A DNA stretch of 64,000 nt from Acidimicrobiaceae bacterium (GCA_009844405.1 VYBO01000046.1:21244-85243), one strand, 5' to 3'; positions 31,762-40,865 are shown, counted from the stretch's first letter. The notes: generated by a model not told the origin, from the letters alone. Program-made: numbers and translations.

Positions 31762-33807
31762 GTGTCGTCGCAATCCATCAGAAACGTCGTCCTCGTCGGC
31801 CACAACGGCAACGGCAAGACCACCCTCGCCGAGGCGATGCTGTACCGGGTCGGCGTGCTGAGCCGGATGGGCCGCGTGGACGACGGCACCGCCCACTGCG
31901 ACCACGACCCCGAGGAGAAGGCCCGCCACCAGAGCCTGGGCGCGACGGTGGCGTCGTTCGACTGGCGTGCCCACCGGGTCAACATCATCGACACACCGGG
32001 CTACACCGACTTCGTGGGCGAGGCCGTCAACGGCATGCATGCAGCCGATCTGGCGGTCTTCGTGGTGGACGCGGTGTCGGGGGTGCAGGCCCAGGACCAG
32101 GTCATGTGGCGCCACGCCGAGCGCCTGGGACTGCCCCGGATGGTGTTCGTGAACGGACTCGACCGGGAGCGCTCGTCGTTCGAGCGCACCCTGGACGGAC
32201 TGCAGTCGCACTTCGGCGCCCGTGTCGAAGCGGTGGAGCTCCCGCTGGGTGTGGAGGCCTCCTTCCACGGCATCGCCGATCTGGTGGGCGACGGCGCCCT
32301 CGACTACAGCAGCGGGCAGTCGGCGGCCGCCCCCATTCCCGACGACGTGGCCTCAGCGGCCTCCGACGGCCACATCCAGCTCGTGGAGGACGTCGTCGAG
32401 GGCGACGACGAGCTCCTCGAGCAGTACCTGGAGGGCGAGGAGCCCACCCAGGAGCAGCTGGAGCAGCTCATCAGGACCGCGGTCGTGGAACGCAACGTGT
32501 TCCCGGTGCTGTGCGGCTCGGCGGCCAAGCCCATAGGCGTGGACCACCTGCTCGACTTCATCTGCCGGGCCGGCCCGGCGCCGGGCGACGCCGGCCCGGT
32601 CGCCGCGGTGCGGGGCGGCGAGTCGGTCACCCTGGAGATCGACGGGGCCGGCCCGCCGGCGGTGCTGGTGTTCAAGACCCGCATCGACGACTTCCTGGGG
32701 CAGATCTCGTTCATGAAGGTGCTGTCGGGCACGATCCGCTCCAACGAGACGCTGGTCGACAGCCGCACCGGCGACAAGGAGCGGCTCCACAACCTGATGT
32801 CGTTCACCGGTGCCGACCACCACGCGGTGGACCATCTCGATGCGGGCGACATCGTGGCCGTCACCAAGCTCGGCGACGTGCGGACCGGCGACACGCTGTC
32901 CGACGATGCGGCGCTGTCGGTGCCGATCACACCGCCGCCGGTCCCCGTCTACGGCGTGGCGGTCCATGCCACCGCCCCGGCCCAGGAGGACAAGCTGGCC
33001 TCGGCCCTGCGCCGCTTCGCCACCGAGGACCCCAGCCTCGTGATCCGCCAGGATCCCACCACCCGCCAGACGGTGCTGTCGGGCGCCGGTGAGGCCCACA
33101 TCCGGGTGGTGCGCTCCCGGCTGGAGCGCATGGGGATCGACTTCGAGGTCGAGGACATGCGGGTGGCCTACCTGGAGACGCTGGCCCGGCCCGCCGACGT
33201 GGAGGCCAAGCACAAGAAGCAGAGCGGCGGGCACGGGCAGTTCGCGGTGGCCATGGTGCGTTTCGAGCCGCTGCCCCGGGGCGGTGGCTACGAGTTCGAC
33301 ACCGAGGTGACCGGGGGCGCCATACCTCGCAACCTGATCCCGGCCGTGGGCGCGGGCATCGAGGACGCCATGGCCAACGGCGGCCGCCACGGCTTCCCGA
33401 TGGTGGACCTGAGGGCGGTGTGCTACGACGGCAAGCACCACTCGGTGGACTCCTCGGAGATGGCCTTCAAGATCGCGGGATCGCTGGCGCTCAAGCAGGC
33501 GGTGGAGCAGGTGGGCAGCGCGGTGCTCGAGCCGATCAGCGAGATCCAGGTCGAGGTTCCCGACGCCTACCAGGGCGACGTTCTGGGCGACCTGAACTCG
33601 CGGCGGGGCCAGGTGTTCGGCACCGAGCCGGGCTCGACTGCGGGCACCAGCGTCATCCGCGCCCACGTTCCGACGTCGGAGATCCTCAGCTACGTGATCG
33701 ACCTGCGGTCGATGACCGGCGGCACCGGCACCTTCAGTGCCGCACACCACGACTACCAGCCGCTGCCCCACGCCCTGCTGGCCAAGCTTGTCGCCGCCGA
33801 CGACTGA
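31762..33807 (+). CDS. EF-G-like translational GTPase (EF-G2 type)
   Basis: 681 residues. The P-loop is GHNGNGKTT and G3 is DTPGYTDF. The G4 motif reads NGLD instead of the usual NKxD that selects guanine. Domains II-V follow with QSGGHGQFAVAMVRFEPLPR and the C-terminal LGDLNSRRGQVFG. This matches the second EF-G paralogue of actinobacteria, whose role is unclear. GTG start 31762, with AGGAGG 11 bases upstream. The replaced Lys of NKxD may weaken nucleotide binding. Confidence 0.87.
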   Translation: MSSQSIRNVVLVGHNGNGKTTLAEAMLYRVGVLSRMGRVDDGTAHCDHDPEEKARHQSLGATVASFDWRAHRVNIIDTPGYTDFVGEAVNGMHAADLAVFVVDAVSGVQAQDQVMWRHAERLGLPRMVFVNGLDRERSSFERTLDGLQSHFGARVEAVELPLGVEASFHGIADLVGDGALDYSSGQSAAAPIPDDVASAASDGHIQLVEDVVEGDDELLEQYLEGEEPTQEQLEQLIRTAVVERNVFPVLCGSAAKPIGVDHLLDFICRAGPAPGDAGPVAAVRGGESVTLEIDGAGPPAVLVFKTRIDDFLGQISFMKVLSGTIRSNETLVDSRTGDKERLHNLMSFTGADHHAVDHLDAGDIVAVTKLGDVRTGDTLSDDAALSVPITPPPVPVYGVAVHATAPAQEDKLASALRRFATEDPSLVIRQDPTTRQTVLSGAGEAHIRVVRSRLERMGIDFEVEDMRVAYLETLARPADVEAKHKKQSGGHGQFAVAMVRFEPLPRGGGYEFDTEVTGGAIPRNLIPAVGAGIEDAMANGGRHGFPMVDLRAVCYDGKHHSVDSSEMAFKIAGSLALKQAVEQVGSAVLEPISEIQVEVPDAYQGDVLGDLNSRRGQVFGTEPGSTAGTSVIRAHVPTSEILSYVIDLRSMTGGTGTFSAAHHDYQPLPHALLAKLVAADD

Positions 33808-33845
33808 GCCACCGTCGGACCGCGCGGGCCGCCAGACGGGCTCAG

Positions 33846-33920
33846 CGCGCTCGGAGGGACTCGAACCCCCAACCTTCTGATCCGTAGTCAGATGCTCTAT
33901 CCAAATTGAGCTACGAGCGC
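33846..33920 (-). tRNA. tRNA-Arg (ACG)
   Basis: Acceptor GCGCTCG pairs with CGAGCGC; T8-A9, a GCTC D-stem, anticodon arm TCTGA-CTACGGA-TCAGA giving ACG, and GGGGGTTCGAGTCCC in the T arm. The CCA end is not encoded. Confidence 0.95.
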
Positions 33921-33986
33921 CGGGGAATCGCCAGTGTACGTCGCAGCGTCCGCTATACACATACGGTTGCTCTGAAGGGAGTCCGA

Positions 33987-35012
33987 GTGACCCGCAAGCC
34001 CGATCCGTTCACTGTCCCGTTCGGGACCGTCCTGTGCGACTGGATGACCACCGCGCAGGCCGACGGCGGCCCTTACGTATACGGCGGGTCACCCGAGCCC
34101 TACCGGGACCACGCGATCAGCCCGGCCGCGCACGCGCTGCACTACGCCAGCGCGATCTTCGAGGGCCTCAAGGCCCATCGCCAGAGCGACGGTTCGCTGG
34201 CAGTGTTCCGCCTCGACCGTCACATCCAGCGGATGGCGACCAGCGCGGCGCTGCTGCGACTGCCCGAGATCGATCCCGGCACGCTGCGCCGGATGATCAT
34301 CGACGCGGTGGAGGCCAACGCGCCGGAGGTCCCCGATCCGCCGGGCTCGCTGTACCTCCGCCCCACCCTCGTCGGCACCGATCCCGACATCGGCGCGGCC
34401 GCCCGCCCGTCCCGCAGCGCCCTGCTGTACGTGGTGAACAGCCCGGTCGGCGACTATTTCAAGGGCGGAGTGCGGCCGCTCACCCTGCTGTTGGAGACGT
34501 CGGTGCCCCGCACCGTGCCCAAGTTCGGCATGGTCAAGTGCGGCGCCAACTACGCCATGGCCCTGGGTGTGACTCTGGACTCGATGGCCGCCGGCGAGGC
34601 AATCGACCAGATCCTGTTCGCCACCGGCAACGACATCACCGAGACGGGCGCCGCCAACTTCTTCCTCGCCGACTACGAGCGGGTGGTCACCCGGCACCTG
34701 GACGAGTCCTTCCTGCACGGGATCACGCGGGCGTCGGTGATCGAGCTGGCCGATCACCTCGGCTACCAGGTCGAGGAGCGCACCATCCATCCCGACGAGC
34801 TGGTCGACTGGGCCGAGCGGGGCGAGGCCTTCCTGACCGGCACCGCCGCGGTCCTGGCGCCGGTGGGCCGCATCGTCCACGACGGCGAGACGCTCACGTT
34901 CGGCGGCGGCCAGCCGGGCCGCACCGCGATGAGGCTGCGCCAGGCGCTCGTGGACATCCAGGTGGGGGCGTCGCCGGACCCGTTCGGCTGGCGCACCCCG
35001 GTCCGGGGCTGA
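33987..35012 (+). CDS. ilvE: Branched-chain amino acid aminotransferase
   Basis: 341 residues. A fold-type IV PLP aminotransferase for leucine, isoleucine and valine. Visible are ALHYASAIFEGLKAHRQSDG, FRLDRHIQRM, YLRPTLVGTD, the PLP lysine segment FGMVKCGANYAMALG, DQILFATGNDITETGAANFF and the C-terminal EAFLTGTAAVLAPVG. GTG 33987 with AAGGGAG upstream sets the start; the longer frame crosses into the tRNA-Arg gene. TATACA at 33954-33959 is a possible -10 box. Together with ilvD at 61 kb it belongs to branched-chain amino acid synthesis. Confidence 0.95.
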   Translation: MTRKPDPFTVPFGTVLCDWMTTAQADGGPYVYGGSPEPYRDHAISPAAHALHYASAIFEGLKAHRQSDGSLAVFRLDRHIQRMATSAALLRLPEIDPGTLRRMIIDAVEANAPEVPDPPGSLYLRPTLVGTDPDIGAAARPSRSALLYVVNSPVGDYFKGGVRPLTLLLETSVPRTVPKFGMVKCGANYAMALGVTLDSMAAGEAIDQILFATGNDITETGAANFFLADYERVVTRHLDESFLHGITRASVIELADHLGYQVEERTIHPDELVDWAERGEAFLTGTAAVLAPVGRIVHDGETLTFGGGQPGRTAMRLRQALVDIQVGASPDPFGWRTPVRG

Positions 35013-35126
35013 GCGGACCGCACGAACTCCCGGCAGCCACTTGCGTGTGTAGCCAAAGCGGAGGTCAGAGCATCTCTTGGTGAAGTTGGGGTGGGGACAG
35101 CGGTCTGTTTCTTGGATTGGATCGGG

Positions 35127-35215
35127 CGGAGACGGTGGGATTCGAACCCACGAACGACTTGCATCGTTACTTCCTTAGCAGGGAAGCGCCTTCAACCGGA
35201 CTCGGCCACGTCTCC
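35127..35215 (-). tRNA. tRNA-Ser (GCT)
   Basis: Acceptor GGAGACG/CGTCTCC, anticodon arm CTTCC-CTGCTAA-GGAAG giving GCT, long variable arm typical of serine tRNAs, T arm GTGGGTTCGAATCCCAC. No encoded CCA. Confidence 0.95.
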
Positions 35216-35243
35216 GGAAGATCTGAGCGTACCCGCGTGCCGG

Positions 35244-36539
35244 CTATGAGCAGTCCACGCAGGTCACGTCCTCGACCTCCTCGCCGGCCACCAGTGCCGT
35301 CAGCCATCCGAGGAAAGCCACTCCCTCCACCTCCAGAGTGTACATGCGGTCCAGCGGCAGGATGCCGTGGTCCGTCCCGGGTGCCGTGTAGCTGGCCCGG
35401 TTGACGCCGGCGGCCTCGATGTTGGACTCGTTGAGCGCCATCAGCTGGTCGATCCGGCTGGCGCCGAAGCCGGCTAGACCGGCGAAGAACTCCTGGGTGC
35501 TGTCGAAGGCGTTGTCGAAGCGGGCGAAGCGAATGCGGGGCGCATGCAGCCCAGCCTGGATGAACAGTTCGGGTAGGCCCCACTCCGCGGCGGTCATTCC
35601 CTCGTTGACCGGCCAGTCGGGCACGACGCTGGTTGTGCCCCATAGACCGCCGATAAAGGAGTTGATGCCCGGAACACTGGGGTAGGCGCCCGACGCGTCG
35701 GCCACCACGGTGATGGCCGCTTCACCGAAGGCGTCCGCGGCCAGACCCCCGTACAGCGCCGCCGAGGCCGACCCGGCGCTCGTACCCGCCACCACCACCT
35801 CGGTGGCGTCGCCGAATCGTTTCACGGCCTCGGCCAGGGCGGTGTTGGCGTTGACGAAGCCGTTGTGGTGCACGAACAGGCCGCCGCCGTAGTCGTTGGT
35901 CCGGTTGCCCAGGTGCACATCGCCGGTGCAGTAGGGAGCCCCCACGAACGAGTAGTCCCGCAGCGGGTTGAGCGGATTGTCGAAGTCGAAGATTCCCCCG
36001 GCATTGTCAGGATTCTCCACAGGATCGTTCGGATCGACATCGGGGTCGTAGTTGCCGTTCGTGAACGAGCAACTTGCCGCCGTGAAGCAGGCCCCTCCGC
36101 CCTCCAGGTAGAAGACGACTTTGGTGGGGTCGGCCTCCCGGACCCAGTAGTAGTACGGGCTGCCGTCGGCGCAGACACAGTCCTCGCCACCATGGATCGC
36201 CACCCACTCAGATCCCGGAGCCGAGATCGTGGTGGCAACAGTGGTGGTGGTCGTGGCCGCGGTCGTGGTGGTGGTAGGTGCTGCGGTCGTTGTAGGGGCT
36301 GCAGTGGTGGTTGGGGCTGCCGTCGTCGTGGGTGCTGCGGTGGTGGTTGGGGCTGCCGTTGTGGTGGGTGTGGCCGTCGTGGTGGGTGCCTCGGTGGTCG
36401 CAGGTGCCTCCGCCGTGGGAGCGGCGGTCGTTGCCGGCGCCGTCGTGGGCGCGGCTGCCTCCTCGCCGTCGTCGGAGCCGCAGGCCGCGGCGACGAGGGC
36501 CACGGCCGCTAGAGCGGCCAGCAAGCGGATGCGGATCAT
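35244..36539 (-). CDS. Lipoprotein with pectin-acetylesterase-like domain
   Basis: 431 residues. Signal peptide with lipobox LVAAAC (Cys about 20), then a low-complexity Thr/Ala/Pro linker with repeats of TTTAAPT to about residue 105. The catalytic domain shows VFYLEGGGACFTAASCSF and the nucleophile elbow VVVAGTSAGSASA, as in pectin acetylesterase/notum-type serine esterases; the His is probably in APGTDHGILPL. Six or more Cys may form disulfides. The natural substrate is unknown. Start ATG 36539 has GGGAG upstream; an upstream in-frame ATG is possible. Probably anchored outside the cell. Confidence 0.8.
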   Translation of the reverse strand: MIRIRLLAALAAVALVAAACGSDDGEEAAAPTTAPATTAAPTAEAPATTEAPTTTATPTTTAAPTTTAAPTTTAAPTTTAAPTTTAAPTTTTTAATTTTTVATTISAPGSEWVAIHGGEDCVCADGSPYYYWVREADPTKVVFYLEGGGACFTAASCSFTNGNYDPDVDPNDPVENPDNAGGIFDFDNPLNPLRDYSFVGAPYCTGDVHLGNRTNDYGGGLFVHHNGFVNANTALAEAVKRFGDATEVVVAGTSAGSASAALYGGLAADAFGEAAITVVADASGAYPSVPGINSFIGGLWGTTSVVPDWPVNEGMTAAEWGLPELFIQAGLHAPRIRFARFDNAFDSTQEFFAGLAGFGASRIDQLMALNESNIEAAGVNRASYTAPGTDHGILPLDRMYTLEVEGVAFLGWLTALVAGEEVEDVTCVDCS

Positions 36540-36610
36540 GGCAACTCCCATCACAGACAGTCGTCTGCCGACTGCTCGACACTGCCGAGGAGAGTCAGCG
36601 CGTCGTGCTC

Positions 36611-37585
36611 TCAGTCCGGGTGGATCCTGGCGCCGGTGCGCAGGTCATACACCGCGACAGTGTCGTCGGCGAGCTCGACGATCTCTCGGGCTCGTGTGAC
36701 CTCCGGGGCGTCTGGGGCCACACCGTCGAGTTCGTCGGCGGCGATGGCTGTCACCGACGTTGCGGCCCGTGCGACGACGGGTGCCATCGCAGCGACGGCG
36801 TCCAAGTCGATGTCGGGGCGGTCGGCGATGTAGGTGCCCGCTGAGCGCCAGATGCTGAGATCTCCGCAGGGTTCGTCGTCGCGGGCGACGGTGTTGGTCC
36901 CCAGATCGGCCAGCGCCGCGCGCACGTCGTCTTTGCGCGGTCCCGCCAGTGGCACGAGCAAGTCGATGCGGTGCTCGTGGGGCGCCGGGGTGTCTTGGGA
37001 GGCCGCCAGGGCCTTCAGGGCGGTCTCTACGGCCATCGCACCGGCCGAGCAGACGTCGATCAGCCGCCAACGGGTCACATGGTCCTGTTGGGGCTGGGTG
37101 ATCTCCCAGTCGTCAGGCAACATCCTCGCTCGCATCGAATGCAGCGCCTTGCTGGCCTCATCGAGACGGCCCAAGGCCTCGTCGGTGTTGTTGTCAGCCA
37201 AACCGATCTCCTTGTCCCATCTGACCTCACCAGCGGGACGGTCCACCAACACCACCGCCGACGACACGATCCCGGCCTCGAACGAAGCGGAGACCTCCTG
37301 GGTTCTGCGGCGCCACTCGGCCCGGTCGGTGACAAACACCTCCACCGGGCTGTCCACCACACTCTCAGCAGCTGCACACAACTCGCTGCGAATGCCGAGA
37401 CGCTCGCGGTAGTCGATGTCATCAAAGATCGCCACCAAATCGATGTCACTGCCGACTGTGGCGCTGCCGCGGGCCACCGACCCGAACAACAGCACGCGCC
37501 CCGCACCAGCCTCCACCAGACGCTCAGCAGCCCGCTGAGCCTCACGCACCGTCGGCGCCAGCGCCGTCGTGGTTGCCACGGCCAC
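36611..37585 (-). CDS. MNT-HEPN fusion protein (nucleotidyltransferase plus HEPN-like helices)
   Basis: 324 residues. N-terminal minimal nucleotidyltransferase with LLFGSVARGSATVGSDIDLV and a third acidic residue in VEVFV. A helical region from about residue 125 (DEALGRLDEASKALHSMRARM, in part) to about 240 looks HEPN-like, with HEHRIDLLVPLAG near its end. MNT and HEPN proteins are usually separate antitoxin and toxin; here they appear on one chain. The last 80 residues form another helical segment of unknown role. Lies between two tRNA-Ser genes. Confidence 0.75.
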   Translation of the reverse strand: MAVATTTALAPTVREAQRAAERLVEAGAGRVLLFGSVARGSATVGSDIDLVAIFDDIDYRERLGIRSELCAAAESVVDSPVEVFVTDRAEWRRRTQEVSASFEAGIVSSAVVLVDRPAGEVRWDKEIGLADNNTDEALGRLDEASKALHSMRARMLPDDWEITQPQQDHVTRWRLIDVCSAGAMAVETALKALAASQDTPAPHEHRIDLLVPLAGPRKDDVRAALADLGTNTVARDDEPCGDLSIWRSAGTYIADRPDIDLDAVAAMAPVVARAATSVTAIAADELDGVAPDAPEVTRAREIVELADDTVAVYDLRTGARIHPD

Positions 37586-37626
37586 AGCCTACAGCCCCCC
37601 AAAGCACCCAACCGCAGCCGCCGGCG

Positions 37627-37713
37627 CGGAGGGAGGGGGATTCGAACCCCCGGGGCCCGTGAAGGCCCAACGGTTTTCAAGACCGTCGCAATCGTCCGCT
37701 CTGCCATCCCTCC
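37627..37713 (-). tRNA. tRNA-Ser (TGA)
   Basis: Acceptor GGAGGGA/TCCCTCC, anticodon arm ACGGT-CTTGAAA-ACCGT giving TGA, long variable arm, T arm GGGGGTTCGAATCCCCC. No encoded CCA. Confidence 0.95.
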
Positions 37714-37736
37714 GCAGTCAAGGATAGGCAGGACTC

Positions 37737-38681
37737 TCAGCGGAGGATGCGGCCCCGGAGGTCGTCTATCCAGGCGGCCGCCTTGCGCACCTCCACCTGG
37801 TTCATCACGTGGTCGTGGTGGTCGGCGCCGGCCGACGGGTAGGAGCCGAGGAACTTCACCCGGGAGGTCTTCATGTTGAGGTTGCGCAGCGCGTCGGCAA
37901 CCACCTCGTCGGCGATGTGGCCCTCGCAGTCCAGCAGGAAACAGTACTGGCCCAGGCTGGCCTTGGTGGGGCGGCTCTGGAGGCTGGTCAGGTTGATGGC
38001 CCGGGCCGCGAACTCGCCCAGGATGCCGATCAGCGAGCCCGGCACGTCGGTGCGCTGGTAGACGACCACGCTCGTCTTGTCGTGGCCGGTCGGCGCGGCG
38101 ATGAAGTCCTTGGCGACAAGCACGAAGCGGGTCTGATTGTCGGCGTGGTCGGCGATGTCGGCGGCCAGCACGTCCAGCCCGTACACCTCCGCCGAGCGCA
38201 GCGGCGCGATGGCCGCCGTGGTGCGGTCACCTGCCTCGGCCAGGCTGCGGGCCGCGTCCGCGGTCGAGGTGGCCGCCTCGAACACCGCGCCACCGAGATG
38301 GGTGGCCAGGTACTCGCGGCACTGGGCGTGGGCCACCGGATAGGAGCGGACCCGCTCCACCGACTCCAACGCCATGCCCGGGGGGCCCAGCAGGTTGAGG
38401 TTGACGTCGATGACCACCTCGCGCTGGATGAACAGGTCGGTGTCGAAGGCCAGCGCGTCGAGAGTGGCCGTCACCGACCCCTCGATCATGTTCTCGATGG
38501 CCACCAGGCCCAGGTCGACCTCGCCGCTGCCGACCGCCCTCAACACGTCGATTATCGAGTTGATGGGGCGGTGGTTCATGGCGGCCAGGTCGGCCTGGGA
38601 ATAGATGGCCTGCTCGGTGAACGTCCCCGGCGGACCCAGGTATCCGACCGTCAGATTGCGCGGCTCTCCGAACTGCCCCAT
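37737..38681 (-). CDS. pheA: Prephenate dehydratase
   Basis: 314 residues. It converts prephenate to phenylpyruvate in phenylalanine synthesis. The substrate-binding halves show GYLGPPGTFTEQA and LGLVAIENMIEGSVTATLDAL; the family's catalytic Thr-Arg-Phe is in ADNQTRFVLVAKDF. A C-terminal ACT domain (VPGSLIGILGEFAARAINLT, then SLQSRPTK) allows feedback by phenylalanine. An upstream GTG at 38720 is an alternative start. It is alone on the minus strand between tRNA-Ser and the dispersed repeat. Confidence 0.93.
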   Translation of the reverse strand: MGQFGEPRNLTVGYLGPPGTFTEQAIYSQADLAAMNHRPINSIIDVLRAVGSGEVDLGLVAIENMIEGSVTATLDALAFDTDLFIQREVVIDVNLNLLGPPGMALESVERVRSYPVAHAQCREYLATHLGGAVFEAATSTADAARSLAEAGDRTTAAIAPLRSAEVYGLDVLAADIADHADNQTRFVLVAKDFIAAPTGHDKTSVVVYQRTDVPGSLIGILGEFAARAINLTSLQSRPTKASLGQYCFLLDCEGHIADEVVADALRNLNMKTSRVKFLGSYPSAGADHHDHVMNQVEVRKAAAWIDDLRGRILR

Positions 38682-38747
38682 CCACCGCAGGGTACGGCCC
38701 AAGCGACCGATCAGCGCCACTGCGACCGCCCGTTAGCGGCCGAACTT

Positions 38748-38799
38748 GCGAGGCCGCGGCCCGAGCGGCCCGTGAGCGCAGCGAACAAGAGCGGGAAAT
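38748..38799 (+). repeat. Dispersed repeat, copy D
   Basis: GCGAGGCCGCGGCCCGAGCG, then GCCCGTGAGCGCAGCGAACA and AGAGCGGGAAATA. It fills the divergent gap between pheA and the hydrolase gene and ends three bases before the latter's GTG start. Confidence 0.85.
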
Positions 38800-38802
38800 A
38801 GG

Positions 38803-39522
38803 GTGTCAGACGTGGACGACCGGCTCTACTTCCGCCAGCTGCTGTCGGGACGCGACTTCGCGGTGGACGACGGGGTGGCCCGCCAGATGGTGAACTTCGT
38901 CTACGCCATCGGCGACCGCGACAGTGGCCTGGCCGTGCTCGTCGACCCGGCCTACGACGCCTACGGGCTCATCGACCTGCTGGAGGCCGACGGCATGGCC
39001 TGCACCGGTGTGCTGGCCACCCACTACCACCCCGACCACGTGGGGGGCGAGATGATGGGCTTCAGCATCGAGGGCGTCACCCGGCTGCTGGAGCGGGTGT
39101 CGGTCCCGATCCATGTGCAGGCCGCCGAAGCCGATCTCGTCAAGAAGGTGACCGGCGTGGACGACGATTGCCTGGTCAGCCACGCCTCCGGCGATGTGGT
39201 GATGGTGGGCGCGGTCGCGATCGAGCTCATTGCCACGCCGGGGCACACCCCCGGCAGCCAGTGCTTCCTGGTGGACGGGCGCCTGGTGGCCGGCGACACC
39301 CTCTTCCTGGAGGGATGCGGCCGCATGGACCTACCGGGATCCGACCCGGCCCAGATGTACGAGAGCCTCACCACCCGGCTGGCCCGGGTGCCCGACGACG
39401 CGGTGCTCTATCCCGGGCACGGCTACTCGGTGGAGTCGTCGGCCACCATGGGCATCACCCGTGAGCGCAACCACGTGTTCCGGCCCACCAGCCGCGAGCA
39501 GTGGCTGGCAGCCTTCGCCTGA
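38803..39522 (+). CDS. Metallo-beta-lactamase-fold hydrolase (glyoxalase II-like)
   Basis: 239 residues. The metal-binding motif is THYHPDHVGG; further ligands are in ATPGHTPGSQCF, LVAGDTLFLEGCGRMDLPGS and LYPGHGY. The GCGRMDLPGSDPAQMYES part resembles the glyoxalase II / persulfide dioxygenase-like branch, but the substrate cannot be read from sequence. GTG start directly after repeat copy D. Confidence 0.88.
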   Translation: MSDVDDRLYFRQLLSGRDFAVDDGVARQMVNFVYAIGDRDSGLAVLVDPAYDAYGLIDLLEADGMACTGVLATHYHPDHVGGEMMGFSIEGVTRLLERVSVPIHVQAAEADLVKKVTGVDDDCLVSHASGDVVMVGAVAIELIATPGHTPGSQCFLVDGRLVAGDTLFLEGCGRMDLPGSDPAQMYESLTTRLARVPDDAVLYPGHGYSVESSATMGITRERNHVFRPTSREQWLAAFA

Positions 39523-39584
39523 CCGACCGCAGAAATCTCGGTTTGGTTCTGGGCACTGGACACGCATAAGCAACCCGAGATTTC

Positions 39585-39618
39585 GGCCCCGAGAATCTCG
39601 GGTCGATTCTCGGGGGCC
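39585..39618. terminator. Strong hairpin between hydrolase and tRNA-Leu genes
   Basis: GGCCCCGAGAATC, seven bases, then GATTCTCGGGGGCC: 13 bp with one bulged G. A second, looser pair GAAATCTCGG / CCGAGATTTC (39532-39541 and about 39574-39583) lies just before. Likely a bidirectional terminator for two converging genes. Confidence 0.65.
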
Positions 39619-39656
39619 GCGGTGGAGGCCGCGACGGGGCCCCTGGTGCGATGATG

Positions 39657-39741
<85 letters not shown>

Positions 39742-39906
39742 GTGGCCCCGGCCCACCGCGAGCGGCCCGGGCACACGAGGCTAGCGGGGCGCTGAACGGA
39801 TCGCCTGCCTGCGGGGCGGTCCCGAGTCAGGCTACGGGGGGCCGTTAGCATCGCCCAAGAGGCCGAGCGGACATGGAGCGACCAGTGAACCAACTAGCGA
39901 GGAGCG

Positions 39907-39962
39907 GAGCGAGGCCGTGGCCCGAGCGGCCCGTGAGCGAATCGAACAAGAGCGGGAATGAC
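39907..39962 (+). repeat. Dispersed repeat, copy E
   Basis: GAGCGAGGCCGTGGCCCGAG, CGGCCCGTGAGCGAATCGAA, CAAGAGCGGGAATGAC. The leader GAGGCCGAGCGGA is at 39859-39871. The element ends 46 bp before the phosphatase start. Confidence 0.85.
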
Positions 39963-40007
39963 TCCGCTGCAGCGCCTCAGGCTATGAGCCATTCGCGGAC
40001 GCCCTGA

Positions 40008-40793
40008 GTGCGGCTGGATTACGGGGCCGCCACCCATGTGGGCCTGCACCGCCACGAGAATCAGGATCGATACCTCGCCGACGGTGCCGTCTTTGCGGTA
40101 GCGGACGGGCTCGGAGGCCACGCGGGAGGGGGCACCGCGGCGGGCATAGCCACCGACGTCCTCTCCCGTGACACGGGCGTCGACTCGCTGGCCCAGCTGA
40201 TCGCGCTGGTGGGCTCGGCCAACACGGCCATCCTGGAAGCGGCCAGGAACGATCCGAGCCTGTTCGGGATGTCGACGACCCTGTGCGTGCTGGCCGGAAT
40301 CAACGGCGCCGAGGACGGGCCGCGGCTGGCCGCCTGCAACGTCGGCGACTCCCGGCTGTACGTGCTCACCCCGGACGGCTTCAGCCGCATCACCGTCGAC
40401 CACACGATCTCCGAGAATCTCGTCCGCGACGGCGTCATCTCCGAGGCTGCGGCGGCTACCCACGCCGACCGCCACACCCTCACCCGGGCCGTCGGGTTCG
40501 AGCGCCGGGTGCATGTCGACGGCTGGGAGCTGGCCGCCGTTGAGGGGACCCGCTTCCTGCTCTCCAGCGACGGGCTCACCAACGAGGTGCCCGACTTCGA
40601 GATCGCTGAGATCCTGCGATCCGTCGCCGACGCTGGAGCCGCCTCCGGCAGTCTGGTGGAGCGAGCAGTGCGGCCGGGGCACGGCCGCGACAATGTCACC
40701 GCGGTGGTCGTCGACGTCGTGGGCGACCCCCGACTCGAGCCTGACGGTTCGGGCCAGCTCGTCGTGACGTTCCAGCCCGCTGTGCTGACCTGA
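40008..40793 (+). CDS. PP2C-family Ser/Thr protein phosphatase (PstP-like)
   Basis: 261 residues. The metal-dependent phosphatase motifs are in order: RHENQDRYL, VADGLGGHAGGG, GMSTTLCVLAG, NVGDSRLYVL, LLSSDGLTNEV and GRDNVTAVVVD. It reverses protein phosphorylation, most likely by the kinase encoded 72 bp downstream. It lacks the membrane segment found in longer actinobacterial PstP proteins. GTG start; the preceding stretch holds repeat copy E. Confidence 0.9.
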   Translation: MRLDYGAATHVGLHRHENQDRYLADGAVFAVADGLGGHAGGGTAAGIATDVLSRDTGVDSLAQLIALVGSANTAILEAARNDPSLFGMSTTLCVLAGINGAEDGPRLAACNVGDSRLYVLTPDGFSRITVDHTISENLVRDGVISEAAAATHADRHTLTRAVGFERRVHVDGWELAAVEGTRFLLSSDGLTNEVPDFEIAEILRSVADAGAASGSLVERAVRPGHGRDNVTAVVVDVVGDPRLEPDGSGQLVVTFQPAVLT

Positions 40794-40850
40794 TCGCGGC
40801 GCCGGTCAGCCGCGCGATTCACGGCTCTTATCCCGGCCTGGGGCCGCCCG

Positions 40851-40857
40851 TTACAAT
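40851..40857 (+). promoter_or_regulatory. -10-like box for a near-leaderless kinase transcript
   Basis: TTACAAT lies eight bases before the GTG start of the kinase gene, which would place transcription start at the codon. No clear -35 box. Confidence 0.35.
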
Positions 40858-40865
40858 GGCTGACG

